Shown here in pieces: positions 51,240 through 60,152 of a stretch of 64,000 nt of DNA. The stretch covers positions 310,001-374,000 of the forward strand of contig NZ_CP011805.1 of the NCBI RefSeq assembly GCF_001028625.1. Reading direction: 5' to 3'. Origin of the DNA: Pelagerythrobacter marensis (GTDB lineage: Bacteria > Pseudomonadota > Alphaproteobacteria > Sphingomonadales > Sphingomonadaceae). The stretch's first letter is position 1. Each line of letters begins with the position of its first letter. The translations under genes were made by a program, and so were the position numbers. The notes under the pieces were generated by a model. It was not told the origin of the DNA. It searched no databases and worked only from the letters and a program-made list of their open reading frames with translations.

Positions 51240-52399
51240 TCGCCGGAACGACCGGGCGCAGGGGCCAGCCGCTGATCATGCTGGCGCTGGTGCTGACCTG
51301 CTGGATCGGTGGGCGACTGCTGACCTGGGAATCGCCGTTCATTTTTCCTGTGGCGGCGTTCGAATCGCTTTCGTCGGCTTATCCATCCGAGCGAGAGCCG
51401 ACGGATCGCTCGCCCGAACCTTTCGGCTCCGGGGCGCTCCCCTCCGCCTGGGCAGCTGCCCCGGTCCGGCTCGCGCCGATGACGGGCCCGGCCGATCCTG
51501 TCGCGCATTTGGACAATCGCCGCGCGGGAATGGATGCTGACGCACCGCGTCCCGTCCGCCGAACGAGCGGGGCGGTAATGGCAGGCCATCAGCTTTTGTG
51601 GCTTGCGGCAATGGGCGGCCTGCCGGTCCCCGGCGACGTTGCCCAGGCTCTGCATCGCGCGACCGTCCCCCAACCGCCATGGATGGGCTCGATCCCGGAC
51701 TCGCCCGCAAATGGCGGCGCCGTGGCCAGTCGCTGGCGGTTCGATTCGTGGCTGCTGCTGCGGCCGGGCGGGACCGGGGTTGTGGGGGGAGGCACAGGAT
51801 CGAGCAGTTACGGCGCGAGCCAGGCCGGTGCGGTCGTGCGCTATCGTCTCGATCCCGATAGCGGCCACCGCCCGGCGGCCTATCTGCGCGCCACGCAGGC
51901 CTTCGCAGTGGGGAACGAGCGCGAGCTGAGCGCCGGCCTTGCGGCCAGGCCAGTACCGTCCATCCCCGTCGCGGTGCATTCCGAGGTTCGTCTTACGCAA
52001 GCAGACGGGGGCGGGGGCAGCGTCCGACCGGCGGCGTTCGCGGTGACGGACCTGCCGCCGGTGAACCTCGGTAATCGCGTCGAGGCGCGCGGCTATGCCG
52101 CGGCCGGATACGTCGGCGGCGATTTCGCCACGACGTTCGTGGATGGGCAGGCGCGGGTCGACCGCGAGCTGGCGCGATTCGATCTGGGCACGGTTCATGC
52201 GGGCACGATTCATGCGGGCGCGGGCGCATGGGGCGGCGCGCAACAGGGCGCGGCGCGGCTGGACGTCGGGCCCGCTGCGCGGTTCGAGATCGCGATTGGG
52301 GAAACCTCGGCCCGTCTGGCGATCGATTATCGCGTGCGCGTCGCCGGGCAGAGCGCGCCGGGGTCGGGGATTGCCGTGACACTGGCGGCCGGTTTCTGA
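51236..52399 (+). CDS. NfrA C-terminal domain protein, outer-membrane partner of NfrB
   Basis: Protein of 387 residues starting with GTG at 51236, overlapping the NfrB-like stop. An N-terminal hydrophobic stretch (PLIMLALVLTCWIGGRLL) is followed by a low-complexity region to residue about 170. From there it is beta-rich: RWRFDSWLLLRPGG, YGASQAGAVVRYRL, FVDGQARVDREL, AWGGAQQGAARLDVGP and a final RVAGQSAPGSGIAVTLAAGF. This matches the C-terminal domain of phage N4 adsorption protein A as I remember it. The large TPR part of E. coli NfrA is absent, so this is a short version. Confidence 0.7.
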   Translation: MIAGTTGRRGQPLIMLALVLTCWIGGRLLTWESPFIFPVAAFESLSSAYPSEREPTDRSPEPFGSGALPSAWAAAPVRLAPMTGPADPVAHLDNRRAGMDADAPRPVRRTSGAVMAGHQLLWLAAMGGLPVPGDVAQALHRATVPQPPWMGSIPDSPANGGAVASRWRFDSWLLLRPGGTGVVGGGTGSSSYGASQAGAVVRYRLDPDSGHRPAAYLRATQAFAVGNERELSAGLAARPVPSIPVAVHSEVRLTQADGGGGSVRPAAFAVTDLPPVNLGNRVEARGYAAAGYVGGDFATTFVDGQARVDRELARFDLGTVHAGTIHAGAGAWGGAQQGAARLDVGPAARFEIAIGETSARLAIDYRVRVAGQSAPGSGIAVTLAAGF

Positions 52400-52478
52400 T
52401 CGTTGCAGACCATCTGCCGAAAGGGGCGATGGCGGCTACGGCATTGCAGGTTGGATGCCCGGGGCTTAGGGCGATGGA

Positions 52479-53393
52479 ATGGACGTCTATCTCCCCATTG
52501 CGAACCTCTCGGTCAACGGGTTGGTCATCATCGCACTGGGGGCGCTTACCGGTGTCCTTTCGGGCCTGTTCGGCGTCGGCGGCGGGTTTCTGACGACGCC
52601 GCTGCTGATCTTCTACGGCGTGCCGCCCACTGTGGCGGCGGCTTCGGCATCCACCCAGGTCACCGGTGCCAGCGTGTCCGGCGTGCTGGCGCATGGCCGC
52701 CGCGGCGGCGTGGATTACCGGATGGGTGCCGTGACCGTGGCCGGGGGCGTGATCGGTGCTGGTATCGGGGCACTGCTGTTCCGGTTTTTCCAGGCGATCG
52801 GCCAGATCGATACCGTGATCAGCATTCTTTACGTGGTCATGCTGGGCACGATCGGTTCGCTGATGGCGAAGGAGGCGTGGGAAGCGGTGCGGCCGGGCGA
52901 GGCGGGCGACAAGCGACCGGCGAAGCGCCGCCGTCACCACCGGCTGATCGCGGTCCTGCCGCTGCGCTGGCGCTTCTACGGGTCCGGCCTTTACGTTTCG
53001 CCCATTGCGCCGCTGCTGCTGGGTGTGGCGGTCGGCGCGCTGACGATGCTGATGGGCGTGGGCGGCGGCTTCATCCTCGTGCCCGCCATGCTCTACATCC
53101 TCGGCATGAGCGCCAATGTCGTGGTCGGCACATCGCTGTTCAACATCCTGTTCGTCACCATGGCGACGACGATGATGCATGCCTTGACGACGCATGCGGT
53201 GGATATCGTGCTGGTCGCGCTGCTCCTGCTCGGTTCTGTTACAGGTGCGCAGTTCGGCACCCAGATCGCCCAGAAGTTCAAGCCGGAATACCTGCGCCTT
53301 ATCCTCGCCGCGATTGTCCTGCTGGTGGCGCTGCGGATGTTCTTCGGCCTCTTCGTCCAGCCGGATGAAATCTACACTGTGGTGCCGCTGTGA
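52479..53393 (+). CDS. TauE/SafE (TSUP) family anion exporter
   Basis: Protein of 304 residues with about eight membrane helices. It has the paired TSUP repeats: GVLSGLFGVGGGFLTTPLLIF and, in the second half, LTMLMGVGGGFILVPAMLYI. A cytoplasmic basic loop (EAGDKRPAKRRRHHRL) separates the halves. The family exports sulfite, sulfoacetate or related organosulfur anions. The next gene overlaps its stop, and that pairing is the usual context of TIGR02186 proteins. Confidence 0.92.
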   Translation: MDVYLPIANLSVNGLVIIALGALTGVLSGLFGVGGGFLTTPLLIFYGVPPTVAAASASTQVTGASVSGVLAHGRRGGVDYRMGAVTVAGGVIGAGIGALLFRFFQAIGQIDTVISILYVVMLGTIGSLMAKEAWEAVRPGEAGDKRPAKRRRHHRLIAVLPLRWRFYGSGLYVSPIAPLLLGVAVGALTMLMGVGGGFILVPAMLYILGMSANVVVGTSLFNILFVTMATTMMHALTTHAVDIVLVALLLLGSVTGAQFGTQIAQKFKPEYLRLILAAIVLLVALRMFFGLFVQPDEIYTVVPL

Positions 53394-54142
53394 AGCGGGT
53401 CTTCCTGCTTTTCGCCCTGCTGATGCTGTCGGCGCAGCGCGATCCGATCCTGGTGCCCGAGGTGTCGCAGGACGATGTCCAGGTGCAGCAGGGGTTCACC
53501 GGGACGGAGCTGTTGCTGTTCGGCGCCATTCTGGACCCGACCGGCGCCCGGGCGGGGCAGGATTACGATATCGTCGTCGTGCTCAAGGGCCCGACGGAAC
53601 CGATCACGATCCGCGAGAAGGCGCGCGTCGGCGGGATCTGGGTCAATGCCGACAGTTCCGCGTTCCATTCCGCCCCCTCGTTCTTCGCCATCGCCGCGTC
53701 GCGCCCGATAGACGACCTTGTCGATGAACGGACTGCGGTGATTTACGAACTCGGCCTGGATCACCTGCAGTTGTCGCCCAGCGGCACGATCGACCCCGAA
53801 GAACAGGCGCGCTTTACATCCGGCCTGGTGGATCTGCGCGAGCGCCAGGGGTTGTACAAGGAAGTGACCGACGGGGTGCAGATCAGCGAACAGGTCCTTT
53901 ATCAGGCGCGCATTTCCCTGCCATCCAACGTGCAGACCGGCACATATACGGCGGAAACCTTCGCCATCACGCGCGGGCGTGTGATCGCTTCCGCCATTGC
54001 CGAGGTGGAGGTTCGCAAGGTTGGCTTCGAACGTTTCGTCGAGGTGTTCGCCCAGCGGCAATCGCTGCTGTACGGCCTGCTCGCGGTGTTCATGTCGGTC
54101 GGAACCGGCTGGATCGCGGGCCGTCTTTTTGCGATGATCTGA
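53390..54142 (+). CDS. TIGR02186 family membrane-anchored protein
   Basis: Protein of 250 residues starting with GTG inside the TSUP stop. A signal-like N-terminus (MKRVFLLFALLMLSAQ) precedes a periplasmic beta-rich domain: DDVQVQQGFTGTELLLFGAI, DYDIVVVLKGPTEPITIREK and GIWVNADSSAFHSAPSFFAIA. One C-terminal helix (YGLLAVFMSVGTGWIAGRLF) anchors it. The family has no assigned function but is nearly always next to a TSUP exporter, as here, so it probably assists transport. Confidence 0.9.
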   Translation: MKRVFLLFALLMLSAQRDPILVPEVSQDDVQVQQGFTGTELLLFGAILDPTGARAGQDYDIVVVLKGPTEPITIREKARVGGIWVNADSSAFHSAPSFFAIAASRPIDDLVDERTAVIYELGLDHLQLSPSGTIDPEEQARFTSGLVDLRERQGLYKEVTDGVQISEQVLYQARISLPSNVQTGTYTAETFAITRGRVIASAIAEVEVRKVGFERFVEVFAQRQSLLYGLLAVFMSVGTGWIAGRLFAMI

Positions 54143-54238
54143 TCCGCTGGCAACGGGCCGGTCGCCGCCCGTTGACGCGATCTTAACCCAAAAAGCGCTA
54201 GGCCCCGTGCGGGAAAGAGCGAAGGGACCGATCATTCC

Positions 54239-55981
54239 ATGACCGATTTTGGCCACGGCAATCCCGTGCGGCAGCCGTCGCTCGCCGCAAGATCGGCGGA
54301 CCCGGCGCACGACGCTCCCCCCCCTTCCGCAGCCGCGACGCCGCCCCCGGCGCAGAGCGCTGGACGAGCGAGCAGCGACAATGCCTCCATCCCGATCGGC
54401 GTGGTCGTGGACGTTGCCGGTTCGGGATCGCAGATCGCGCTCGATACCGCGCGGCTCAACGAATGCATGGCCGATGCCGATCCCTCGATCGCGCTGGCCG
54501 GCCAGGTCGGCAGCCAGATCAAGATCCGGGTCGGAAACGCCTGGCTGCTCGCCAGCGTCCGCAACCAGCGGCAGGATCGCCGGGCGGGCGGCGGCATCAT
54601 TGCCGACGTCGATTTCCTGGGCGAAGGCACCGAGGAGAAGCTGACCGGGCGCGTGCGCGGGTTCCGCCGCGGCGTCACCCGCTATCCGGTTCCCGGTGCA
54701 AAGATCTATCCGGCCGACACCACCGATCTCAGGCATATCTATGCCAGCGACGGCCGCACCAGCATCCCGATCGGGACGGTCTATCCGACCCGTGACATTC
54801 GCGCGGGTCTCTATGTCGATGCGCTGCTGGGCAAGCATTTCGCGCTGCTCGGTTCGACCGGCACCGGCAAATCGACCGCAGCCGCGCTGATCCTCCACCG
54901 GATTTGCGAGGCCGCGCCCGAAGGCCACGTGGTGATGATCGATCCGCACGGCGAATATGCCACGGCCTTTCAGCACAGCGGGCTGATCCTCGACGTTTCC
55001 AACCTGCAGCTCCCCTATTGGCTGATGAACTTCGAGGAGCATTGCGAGGCCCTCCTCACCTCCAGCGGGAACGAGCGGCAGGTGGACATGGACATCCTGG
55101 CCAAGTGCCTGCTGAAATCCCGGTCGAAAAACCGGATGGCGGAAACGATGGGCAAGATCACCGTCGATTCGCCAATCCCCTATCTGCTGTCCGACCTCGC
55201 GAACGAGCTGCAGAACGAAATGGGCCGGCTGGACAAGGCAACGTCTTCCGCCCCCTACATGCGGATCAAGACCAAGCTGGAGGAGTTGCGCGCCGATCCG
55301 CGCTATCAGTTCATGTTCTCCGGAATGCTGGTGGGCGATACGATGGCCGAATTTATCGGCAAGATCTTCCGCATGCCGGGGCAGGGCAGGCCGATTTCGA
55401 TCATCGACGTGTCGGGCGTGCCGTCGGACATTACCGCCACCGTGGTCGCGGTCCTGAGCCGGCTGGTGTTCGATTTCGCGATCTGGGGGCGCGAGGAACA
55501 GACGCGACCGATCCTGTTCGTGTGCGAAGAAGCGCACCGATACGTCCCGAACGAGGCGAACGCCGATGGGTCTTCGGTCGGCGACATCCTGGGCCGCATC
55601 GCCAAGGAAGGCCGCAAATACGGCATCAGCCTGGGCCTGATCACCCAGCGCCCGTCCGACCTGGCCGAAGGCGTGCTGTCGCAATGCGGCACGATCATTT
55701 CGATGCGGCTCAACAACGAACGCGACCAGGCTTTCGTCAAGGCCGCGATGCCCGAGGGCGCGCGCGGTTTCCTCGATTCGATCCCCGCGCTGCGCAACCG
55801 CGAATGCATCATCTGCGGCGAAGGCGTGGCGATCCCCATGCGCGTCAACTTCGATGCGCTGGAGGAAGAGAAACGCCCCGCCTCCGCCGATCCCAGCTTC
55901 GTAGAGCTGTGGAACAAGGCAGGCGGTGAGGAAGAGGCGGTGCTGCGCGTCGTGCGCCGCTGGCGCTCGCAGGGGCGCTGA
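54239..55981 (+). CDS. HerA-like ATPase (DUF87)
   Basis: Protein of 580 residues. A disordered first 60 residues lead to a HAS-barrel-like domain (NASIPIGVVVDVAGSGSQIA), then the ATPase: Walker A LLGSTGTGKSTAAALIL, Walker B PILFVCEEAHRYVP, sensor region LGLITQRPSDLAEGVLSQCGT. HerA hexamers translocate DNA and pair with the nuclease NurA in archaea; no nurA is adjacent. Bacterial HerA can also act in phage defence with partner nucleases or Sir2 proteins, but none is seen here. A housekeeping DNA role is the more likely reading. Confidence 0.9.
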   Translation: MTDFGHGNPVRQPSLAARSADPAHDAPPPSAAATPPPAQSAGRASSDNASIPIGVVVDVAGSGSQIALDTARLNECMADADPSIALAGQVGSQIKIRVGNAWLLASVRNQRQDRRAGGGIIADVDFLGEGTEEKLTGRVRGFRRGVTRYPVPGAKIYPADTTDLRHIYASDGRTSIPIGTVYPTRDIRAGLYVDALLGKHFALLGSTGTGKSTAAALILHRICEAAPEGHVVMIDPHGEYATAFQHSGLILDVSNLQLPYWLMNFEEHCEALLTSSGNERQVDMDILAKCLLKSRSKNRMAETMGKITVDSPIPYLLSDLANELQNEMGRLDKATSSAPYMRIKTKLEELRADPRYQFMFSGMLVGDTMAEFIGKIFRMPGQGRPISIIDVSGVPSDITATVVAVLSRLVFDFAIWGREEQTRPILFVCEEAHRYVPNEANADGSSVGDILGRIAKEGRKYGISLGLITQRPSDLAEGVLSQCGTIISMRLNNERDQAFVKAAMPEGARGFLDSIPALRNRECIICGEGVAIPMRVNFDALEEEKRPASADPSFVELWNKAGGEEEAVLRVVRRWRSQGR

Positions 55982-55994
55982 CTGTCTGGCACGA

Positions 55995-56729
55995 TCACGT
56001 CCCCCGCGTATCGCCGTAGAGGTGGATATGCAGCCGGTCGCTCATCCGGAAACCGTGTTCCAGGCATAGCGGGGCGAGCCATTCCTCACGCGCGCGCAGG
56101 GTTGCGCTGTCGGTCCCTTCGGGCATCAGGAACACGTGCCCGGGACGGAAGCGGTATCGCGCCTTCAGCGCCAGCACCTCGTCCACATCGCCCGGCGCGG
56201 CGATCACGAACTTGAACCACGCGCGCGGATCGGCGGCATAGGCGTCCAGCCGTTCGGGCAGCAGCGCCAGATCGGCCGGATTGCCGCTGTGCGCCAGCTT
56301 GGGGCTGACGTTGTACTGATCGATCCGCACGTCGAGCCGGGGCGGCGCGGCGACGGTGCCGTTGGTTTCCACCTCAACCGCCATGTCGGGCAGGTGTTCG
56401 AGCAGCGTCGCCAGCGCACCCGCCTGCAACAACGGTTCGCCCCCGGTGATGACGAGCCGGTTCTGGCCGAGCGCGGCGATCCGGCGGGCGACGTCCTCCT
56501 CCCCCATCACGATCTGGTTCGTCTTGCGGTCGAACGTCTCGCCCGAACGATGCGGACGCTCGTCGCCGGCGAAGTGCCAGGTATAGGCGGTGTCGCACCA
56601 CTGGCAGGCAAGGTTGCAGCGCGACAGGCGCAGGAAGGCGACCGGCATCCCCGCGCTGGGCCCTTCGCCCTGCAGCGAGGCGAAGATCTCCGGCTCCCCC
56701 GGCGACTGGGTGGCAAGGGTCAGCGGCAT
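55995..56729 (-). CDS. queE: 7-carboxy-7-deazaguanine synthase QueE
   Basis: Radical-SAM enzyme of 244 residues from the ATG at 56729 (MPLTLATQSPGEPEIF). Start motif FASLQGEGPSAGMP, then the cluster cysteines Cys38, Cys42 and Cys45 in RCNLACQWCDTAYTW. VITGGEPLLQ and VETNGTVA are SAM and substrate motifs. The core between the second and third motif is full length. It makes 7-carboxy-7-deazaguanine for queuosine (or deazaguanine DNA marks). No other queuosine gene is nearby. Confidence 0.94.
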   Translation of the reverse strand: MPLTLATQSPGEPEIFASLQGEGPSAGMPVAFLRLSRCNLACQWCDTAYTWHFAGDERPHRSGETFDRKTNQIVMGEEDVARRIAALGQNRLVITGGEPLLQAGALATLLEHLPDMAVEVETNGTVAAPPRLDVRIDQYNVSPKLAHSGNPADLALLPERLDAYAADPRAWFKFVIAAPGDVDEVLALKARYRFRPGHVFLMPEGTDSATLRAREEWLAPLCLEHGFRMSDRLHIHLYGDTRGT

Positions 56730-56938
56730 CGTCCGGGCCGATGATATGTTGAGACATGGACCGCATGGACCACTGTCCTGGGGCAAAAAAATCCACCCTG
56801 CGCGCGCCCGGCAAAACCGGCGGCGGGGAAGGGGTCGGGGCGAGTCATGCCCACCCCATTGCACAATCCGCCGATGTAGGAAAATCCTGGTTGCCCGGCA
56901 CGGAGGAAGCCGCTGGGGTGAGGTCGGCGCCACGAGCG

Positions 56939-57032
56939 CCGTCACCCTGAACGTGTTTCAGGGTCCATTCCTCCTCCGGCACCGACGGTACACGGAGGCG
57001 CGATGGATGCTGAAACGAGTTCAGCATGACGG
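56939..57032. repeat. REP-like paired palindromic element
   Basis: Two hairpins, ACCCTGAA/TTCAGGGT (56944-56964) and ATGCTGAA/TTCAGCAT (57007-57027), share the CTGAA core. The whole 94-bp unit is bounded by CCGTCA and TGACGG in inverted orientation. It lies in the 336-bp gap between queE and valS, which otherwise shows no gene. Paired units of this kind are typical of dispersed REP/BIME elements, and I recall this one as common in Sphingomonadales genomes. Confidence 0.7.
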
Positions 57033-57065
57033 TGGATTGGGCGGCGCGCGTTTGGGCGTGGCCGC

Positions 57066-60059
57066 CTAGCCCAGCCGTTCGAGTGCTGCCTTCAGCCGCT
57101 CCGCTTCGGCTGCGTTGTGGGCGTGGTCGGCGCGGGCTTTTTCGACCGCTTCGGGCTTGGCGCGTTCGACGAAGTTGGCGTTGTTCAGGCGGCCTTCGAG
57201 CGCCTTCACTTCCTTCTCCGCCGCGGCCAGCGCCTTGGTGAGGCGCGCCTTTTCCGCGGCGATGTCGATCAGCCCTTCCAGCGGGATCACCAGTGCATCG
57301 CGACCGGCGCCGACCTGCAGCGCGGCGCCGTCGGGGGCGGGCCGGGTGTGGACCGCGGAAAGGCGCGCCACGCGTTCCAGCGCGGCGGCATTGCCCGACA
57401 GGACCTTGCCCGCCACGTCCGACGGTTCGGGCAGCCAGGCTTCCAGCTTCGCGCCCGGCGCAATGCCCACTTCGTTCTTCGCCCCGCGCAAGTTGCGCGT
57501 CAGGTCGATCAGCCATTCGACTTCCGCCTTGGCCGCGGCATCGGGCTGCGCGGCGGGCGCGGGCCATTTGGCGACGATCAGTTCGTAAGCGCGCGGCTGG
57601 TCGGCGGGCGCAAGCTCGTGCCACAGCTCCTCGGTAATGAAGGGCATGAAGGGGTGGAGCATGACGAGGATCTGGTCGAGCGCCCAGCCGGCCACGGCGC
57701 GCGTTTCCTCGTCCACCTGGCCCTTGATCAGTTCCAGATACCAGTCGCAGAACGTGTCCCACACGAAGTGATAGATCGCATTGGCCGCCGCGTCGAAGCG
57801 CAGATCGGCCATTGCCTTGTCGAGCAGGGCCAGCGTTTCGACGACTTCGCCGATGATCCAGCGGTTGACCGCATGGCTCGCGGGCGGTGCGACGATCGTG
57901 CGGCTGCCGCCGATGCCGTTGGCCTGGCAGAAGCGGGCCGCGTTCCACAGCTTGGTGGCGAAGTTGCGATACCCCTCCACCCGGCTTTCATCCATCTTGA
58001 TGTCGCGGCCCTGGCTTTCCATCGCCGCCATGAAGAAGCGCAGGGCATCGGCGCCGTACTGGTCGATCAGGCCGAGGGGATCGACCGTGTTCCCCTTGGA
58101 TTTCGACATCTTCGACCCGTCCGCCGCACGCACGAGGCCGTGGAGATAGAGCCGCTTCCATGGCGCTTCGCCCAGGAAATGCATCCCCTGCATGGCCATC
58201 CGCGCATCCCAGAAGAACAGGATGTCGAAGCCGGAAATCAGCAGATCGTTCGGATAGTGCTTGGCGAGCAGCGAACGTTCCTCCCCCGCGGGGGGAGGGG
58301 AACCGCCGGAGGCGGTGGAGGGGGATGGTGCTGCGTCTGCTGCGCCCCCTCCGTCAGCGCTGCGCGCTGCCACCTCCCCCAGAGGGGGAGGATTTTCGTC
58401 GTCGGGCCAGCCGAGCGTGGCGAAGGGCCACAGGGCGGAGGAGAACCAGGTGTCGAGGACGTCGGGATCGCGCCAAATTGTGACTCCTCGATTCTCGATT
58501 GCTTTGCCGGAGCCGTAATCCGCTATCGCAATCTGATCGGGCCTCACGCCATAGATATCGGCGAACGTCAGAACTGCGGCTTCCTCGTTCTCCGCTACGA
58601 CCACTTCGCCGCCAACCTCAGTTGCGCCACCGAGATTTACTGCGGTGGGCATGAGAGCAGGAAAAGTGCCCAAACCAGAAGTTTCAACAGTCTCCTTTTT
58701 CGGCCCATACCAAGCCGGGATCCGGTGGCCCCACCAGAGCTGGCGGCTGACGCACCAGGGCTGGATGTTTTCCATCCAGTTGAAGAAGGTCTTTTCCCAG
58801 CTTTTCGGGACGATCTCGATCGCGCCCGAACGCACCGCCTCGATCGGGGCCTGGGCCAGCTTTTCCGCATCGACATACCACTGGTCGGTCAGCCAGGGTT
58901 CGATCACCACGCCGCCACGGTCGCCGAAGGGGGTGGCGATCACGCGCGGTTCGGCGTCGTGTTCGACCGGGTTGCCTTCCTTGTCCTTCGCGACATGGGG
59001 GATCAGGCAGCCGAGTTCCTTCAGGCGGCGGACCACCAGTTCGCGCGCGCCATCCTCTCCATCCTTGCGGAAGCGGTGGAGGCCCAGAAATTCGTCGGGC
59101 ACGAGGCCGTCCGCCGTCTGGCACACGTTGCCTTCGGCATCGAGCATGTTGAGCATGTCCGCAGGCGCAATCCCGGCGCGCTTGCCGACTTCGAAATCGT
59201 TGAAATCGTGGCCCGGTGTGATCTTCACCGCGCCGCTGCCCAGTTCGGGATCGGCGTGCTCGTCCGCCACCACCGGTACGCGGCGGCCGGTGATCGGCAG
59301 GATCACGTGCTTGCCGACCACGCCCTTGTAGCGTTCATCGTCGGGGTGGACGGCCACGGCCATGTCGGCCAGCATGGTTTCGGGGCGCGTGGTCGCAACC
59401 TCGATATAGTCCTGCCCGTTATCGAGCGTGACCCCGTCGGCCAGCGGATAGCGGAAGTGCCAGAAATGGCCCTTCACATCCTGCGTTTCGACTTCCAGAT
59501 CGCTGATCGCGGTCTTCAGCTTCGGGTCCCAGTTCACCAGCCGCTTGTCGCGGTAGATCAGGCCTTGCTCGTGCAGGTCGACGAAGACTTTCGTCACCGC
59601 GCGGCTGAATTCGGGGTTCATGGTGAACTGTTCGCGGCTCCAGTCCATCGAACAGCCCAGGCGGCGCAGCTGGCGCGTGATCGTGCCGCCGCTTTCTTCC
59701 TTCCATTCCCAGACCTTCTTCACGAAGTCTTCGCGCGAATAATTGGTCCGCTTGTCCTGCTGCGCCTCCAGCTGGCGTTCGACCACCATCTGCGTGGCGA
59801 TGCCGGCATGGTCGGTGCCCACGACCCACAGCGCGTCCTTGCCCCGCAGCCGCTCGTAGCGCACGACGATGTCCTGCAGCGTATTGTCCAGCGCGTGGCC
59901 GATATGCAGGCTGCCGGTGACGTTGGGCGGCGGGTTGACGATCGTGAACGGCTGCGCGTCGGGCCGCTCGGGCCGGAACAGGCCGCCCGTTTCCCAGTGC
60001 GCGTACCAGCGCGCTTCGATTTCGGCGGGGTCGAATGTCTTGGGAAGCTCTGTGCTCAT
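57066..60059 (-). CDS. valS: valyl-tRNA synthetase with an in-frame repeat insertion
   Basis: Protein of 997 residues. The class I signatures are PPPNVTGSLHIGHALDN (HIGH) and GSKMSKSKGNTVDP (KMSKS). The editing domain, anticodon-binding domain (around FITEELWHELAPADQP) and C-terminal coiled coil (EKARLTKALAAAEKEVKALEG) are present. Two oddities lie between CP1 and KMSKS. First, residues about 450-530 are encoded by DNA of about 55% GC (132 of 240 bases, 58471-58710), clearly below the flanks. Second, residues about 557-593 (PPPLGEVAARSADGGGAAD and on) are the translation of a palindromic repeat. The enzyme is essential, so the insertion must be tolerated unless another valS exists. Confidence 0.95.
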   Translation of the reverse strand: MSTELPKTFDPAEIEARWYAHWETGGLFRPERPDAQPFTIVNPPPNVTGSLHIGHALDNTLQDIVVRYERLRGKDALWVVGTDHAGIATQMVVERQLEAQQDKRTNYSREDFVKKVWEWKEESGGTITRQLRRLGCSMDWSREQFTMNPEFSRAVTKVFVDLHEQGLIYRDKRLVNWDPKLKTAISDLEVETQDVKGHFWHFRYPLADGVTLDNGQDYIEVATTRPETMLADMAVAVHPDDERYKGVVGKHVILPITGRRVPVVADEHADPELGSGAVKITPGHDFNDFEVGKRAGIAPADMLNMLDAEGNVCQTADGLVPDEFLGLHRFRKDGEDGARELVVRRLKELGCLIPHVAKDKEGNPVEHDAEPRVIATPFGDRGGVVIEPWLTDQWYVDAEKLAQAPIEAVRSGAIEIVPKSWEKTFFNWMENIQPWCVSRQLWWGHRIPAWYGPKKETVETSGLGTFPALMPTAVNLGGATEVGGEVVVAENEEAAVLTFADIYGVRPDQIAIADYGSGKAIENRGVTIWRDPDVLDTWFSSALWPFATLGWPDDENPPPLGEVAARSADGGGAADAAPSPSTASGGSPPPAGEERSLLAKHYPNDLLISGFDILFFWDARMAMQGMHFLGEAPWKRLYLHGLVRAADGSKMSKSKGNTVDPLGLIDQYGADALRFFMAAMESQGRDIKMDESRVEGYRNFATKLWNAARFCQANGIGGSRTIVAPPASHAVNRWIIGEVVETLALLDKAMADLRFDAAANAIYHFVWDTFCDWYLELIKGQVDEETRAVAGWALDQILVMLHPFMPFITEELWHELAPADQPRAYELIVAKWPAPAAQPDAAAKAEVEWLIDLTRNLRGAKNEVGIAPGAKLEAWLPEPSDVAGKVLSGNAAALERVARLSAVHTRPAPDGAALQVGAGRDALVIPLEGLIDIAAEKARLTKALAAAEKEVKALEGRLNNANFVERAKPEAVEKARADHAHNAAEAERLKAALERLG
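58281..58391. repeat. 111-bp palindromic repeat inserted in the valS coding sequence
   Basis: The unit is bounded by hairpins CTCCCCC/GGGGGAG (58281-58297) and CCTCCCCC/GGGGGAGG (58373-58391). Inside are two more, ACCGCC/GGCGGT (58302-58316) and CAGCGC/GCGCTG (58355-58369). Its length of 111 bp is exactly 37 codons, so the frame is kept. The encoded peptide is Pro/Gly/Ala/Ser-rich and unlike valyl-tRNA synthetase. The architecture is that of a small non-autonomous palindromic element. Confidence 0.75.
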
Positions 60060-60152
60060 AGGGCTGGGCCTTTGCCAGCGGGTGCGGTGCAGCGCAACAT
60101 GTCACGAATGTGCGCTTGTAGTGGCGCGCGTTTGCCCGCATAGGTTCCGGCG

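Noticed and set aside
54239..55981. HerA-like ATPase as part of a defence system
   Set aside because: No nuclease, Sir2, DUF4297 or other known HerA partner is adjacent; neighbours are QueE and TIGR02186.
57117..60143. 1008-codon open frame antisense to valS
   Set aside because: Shadow of high-GC codon use; no recognisable domain and no ribosome site, while the opposite frame is clearly valyl-tRNA synthetase.
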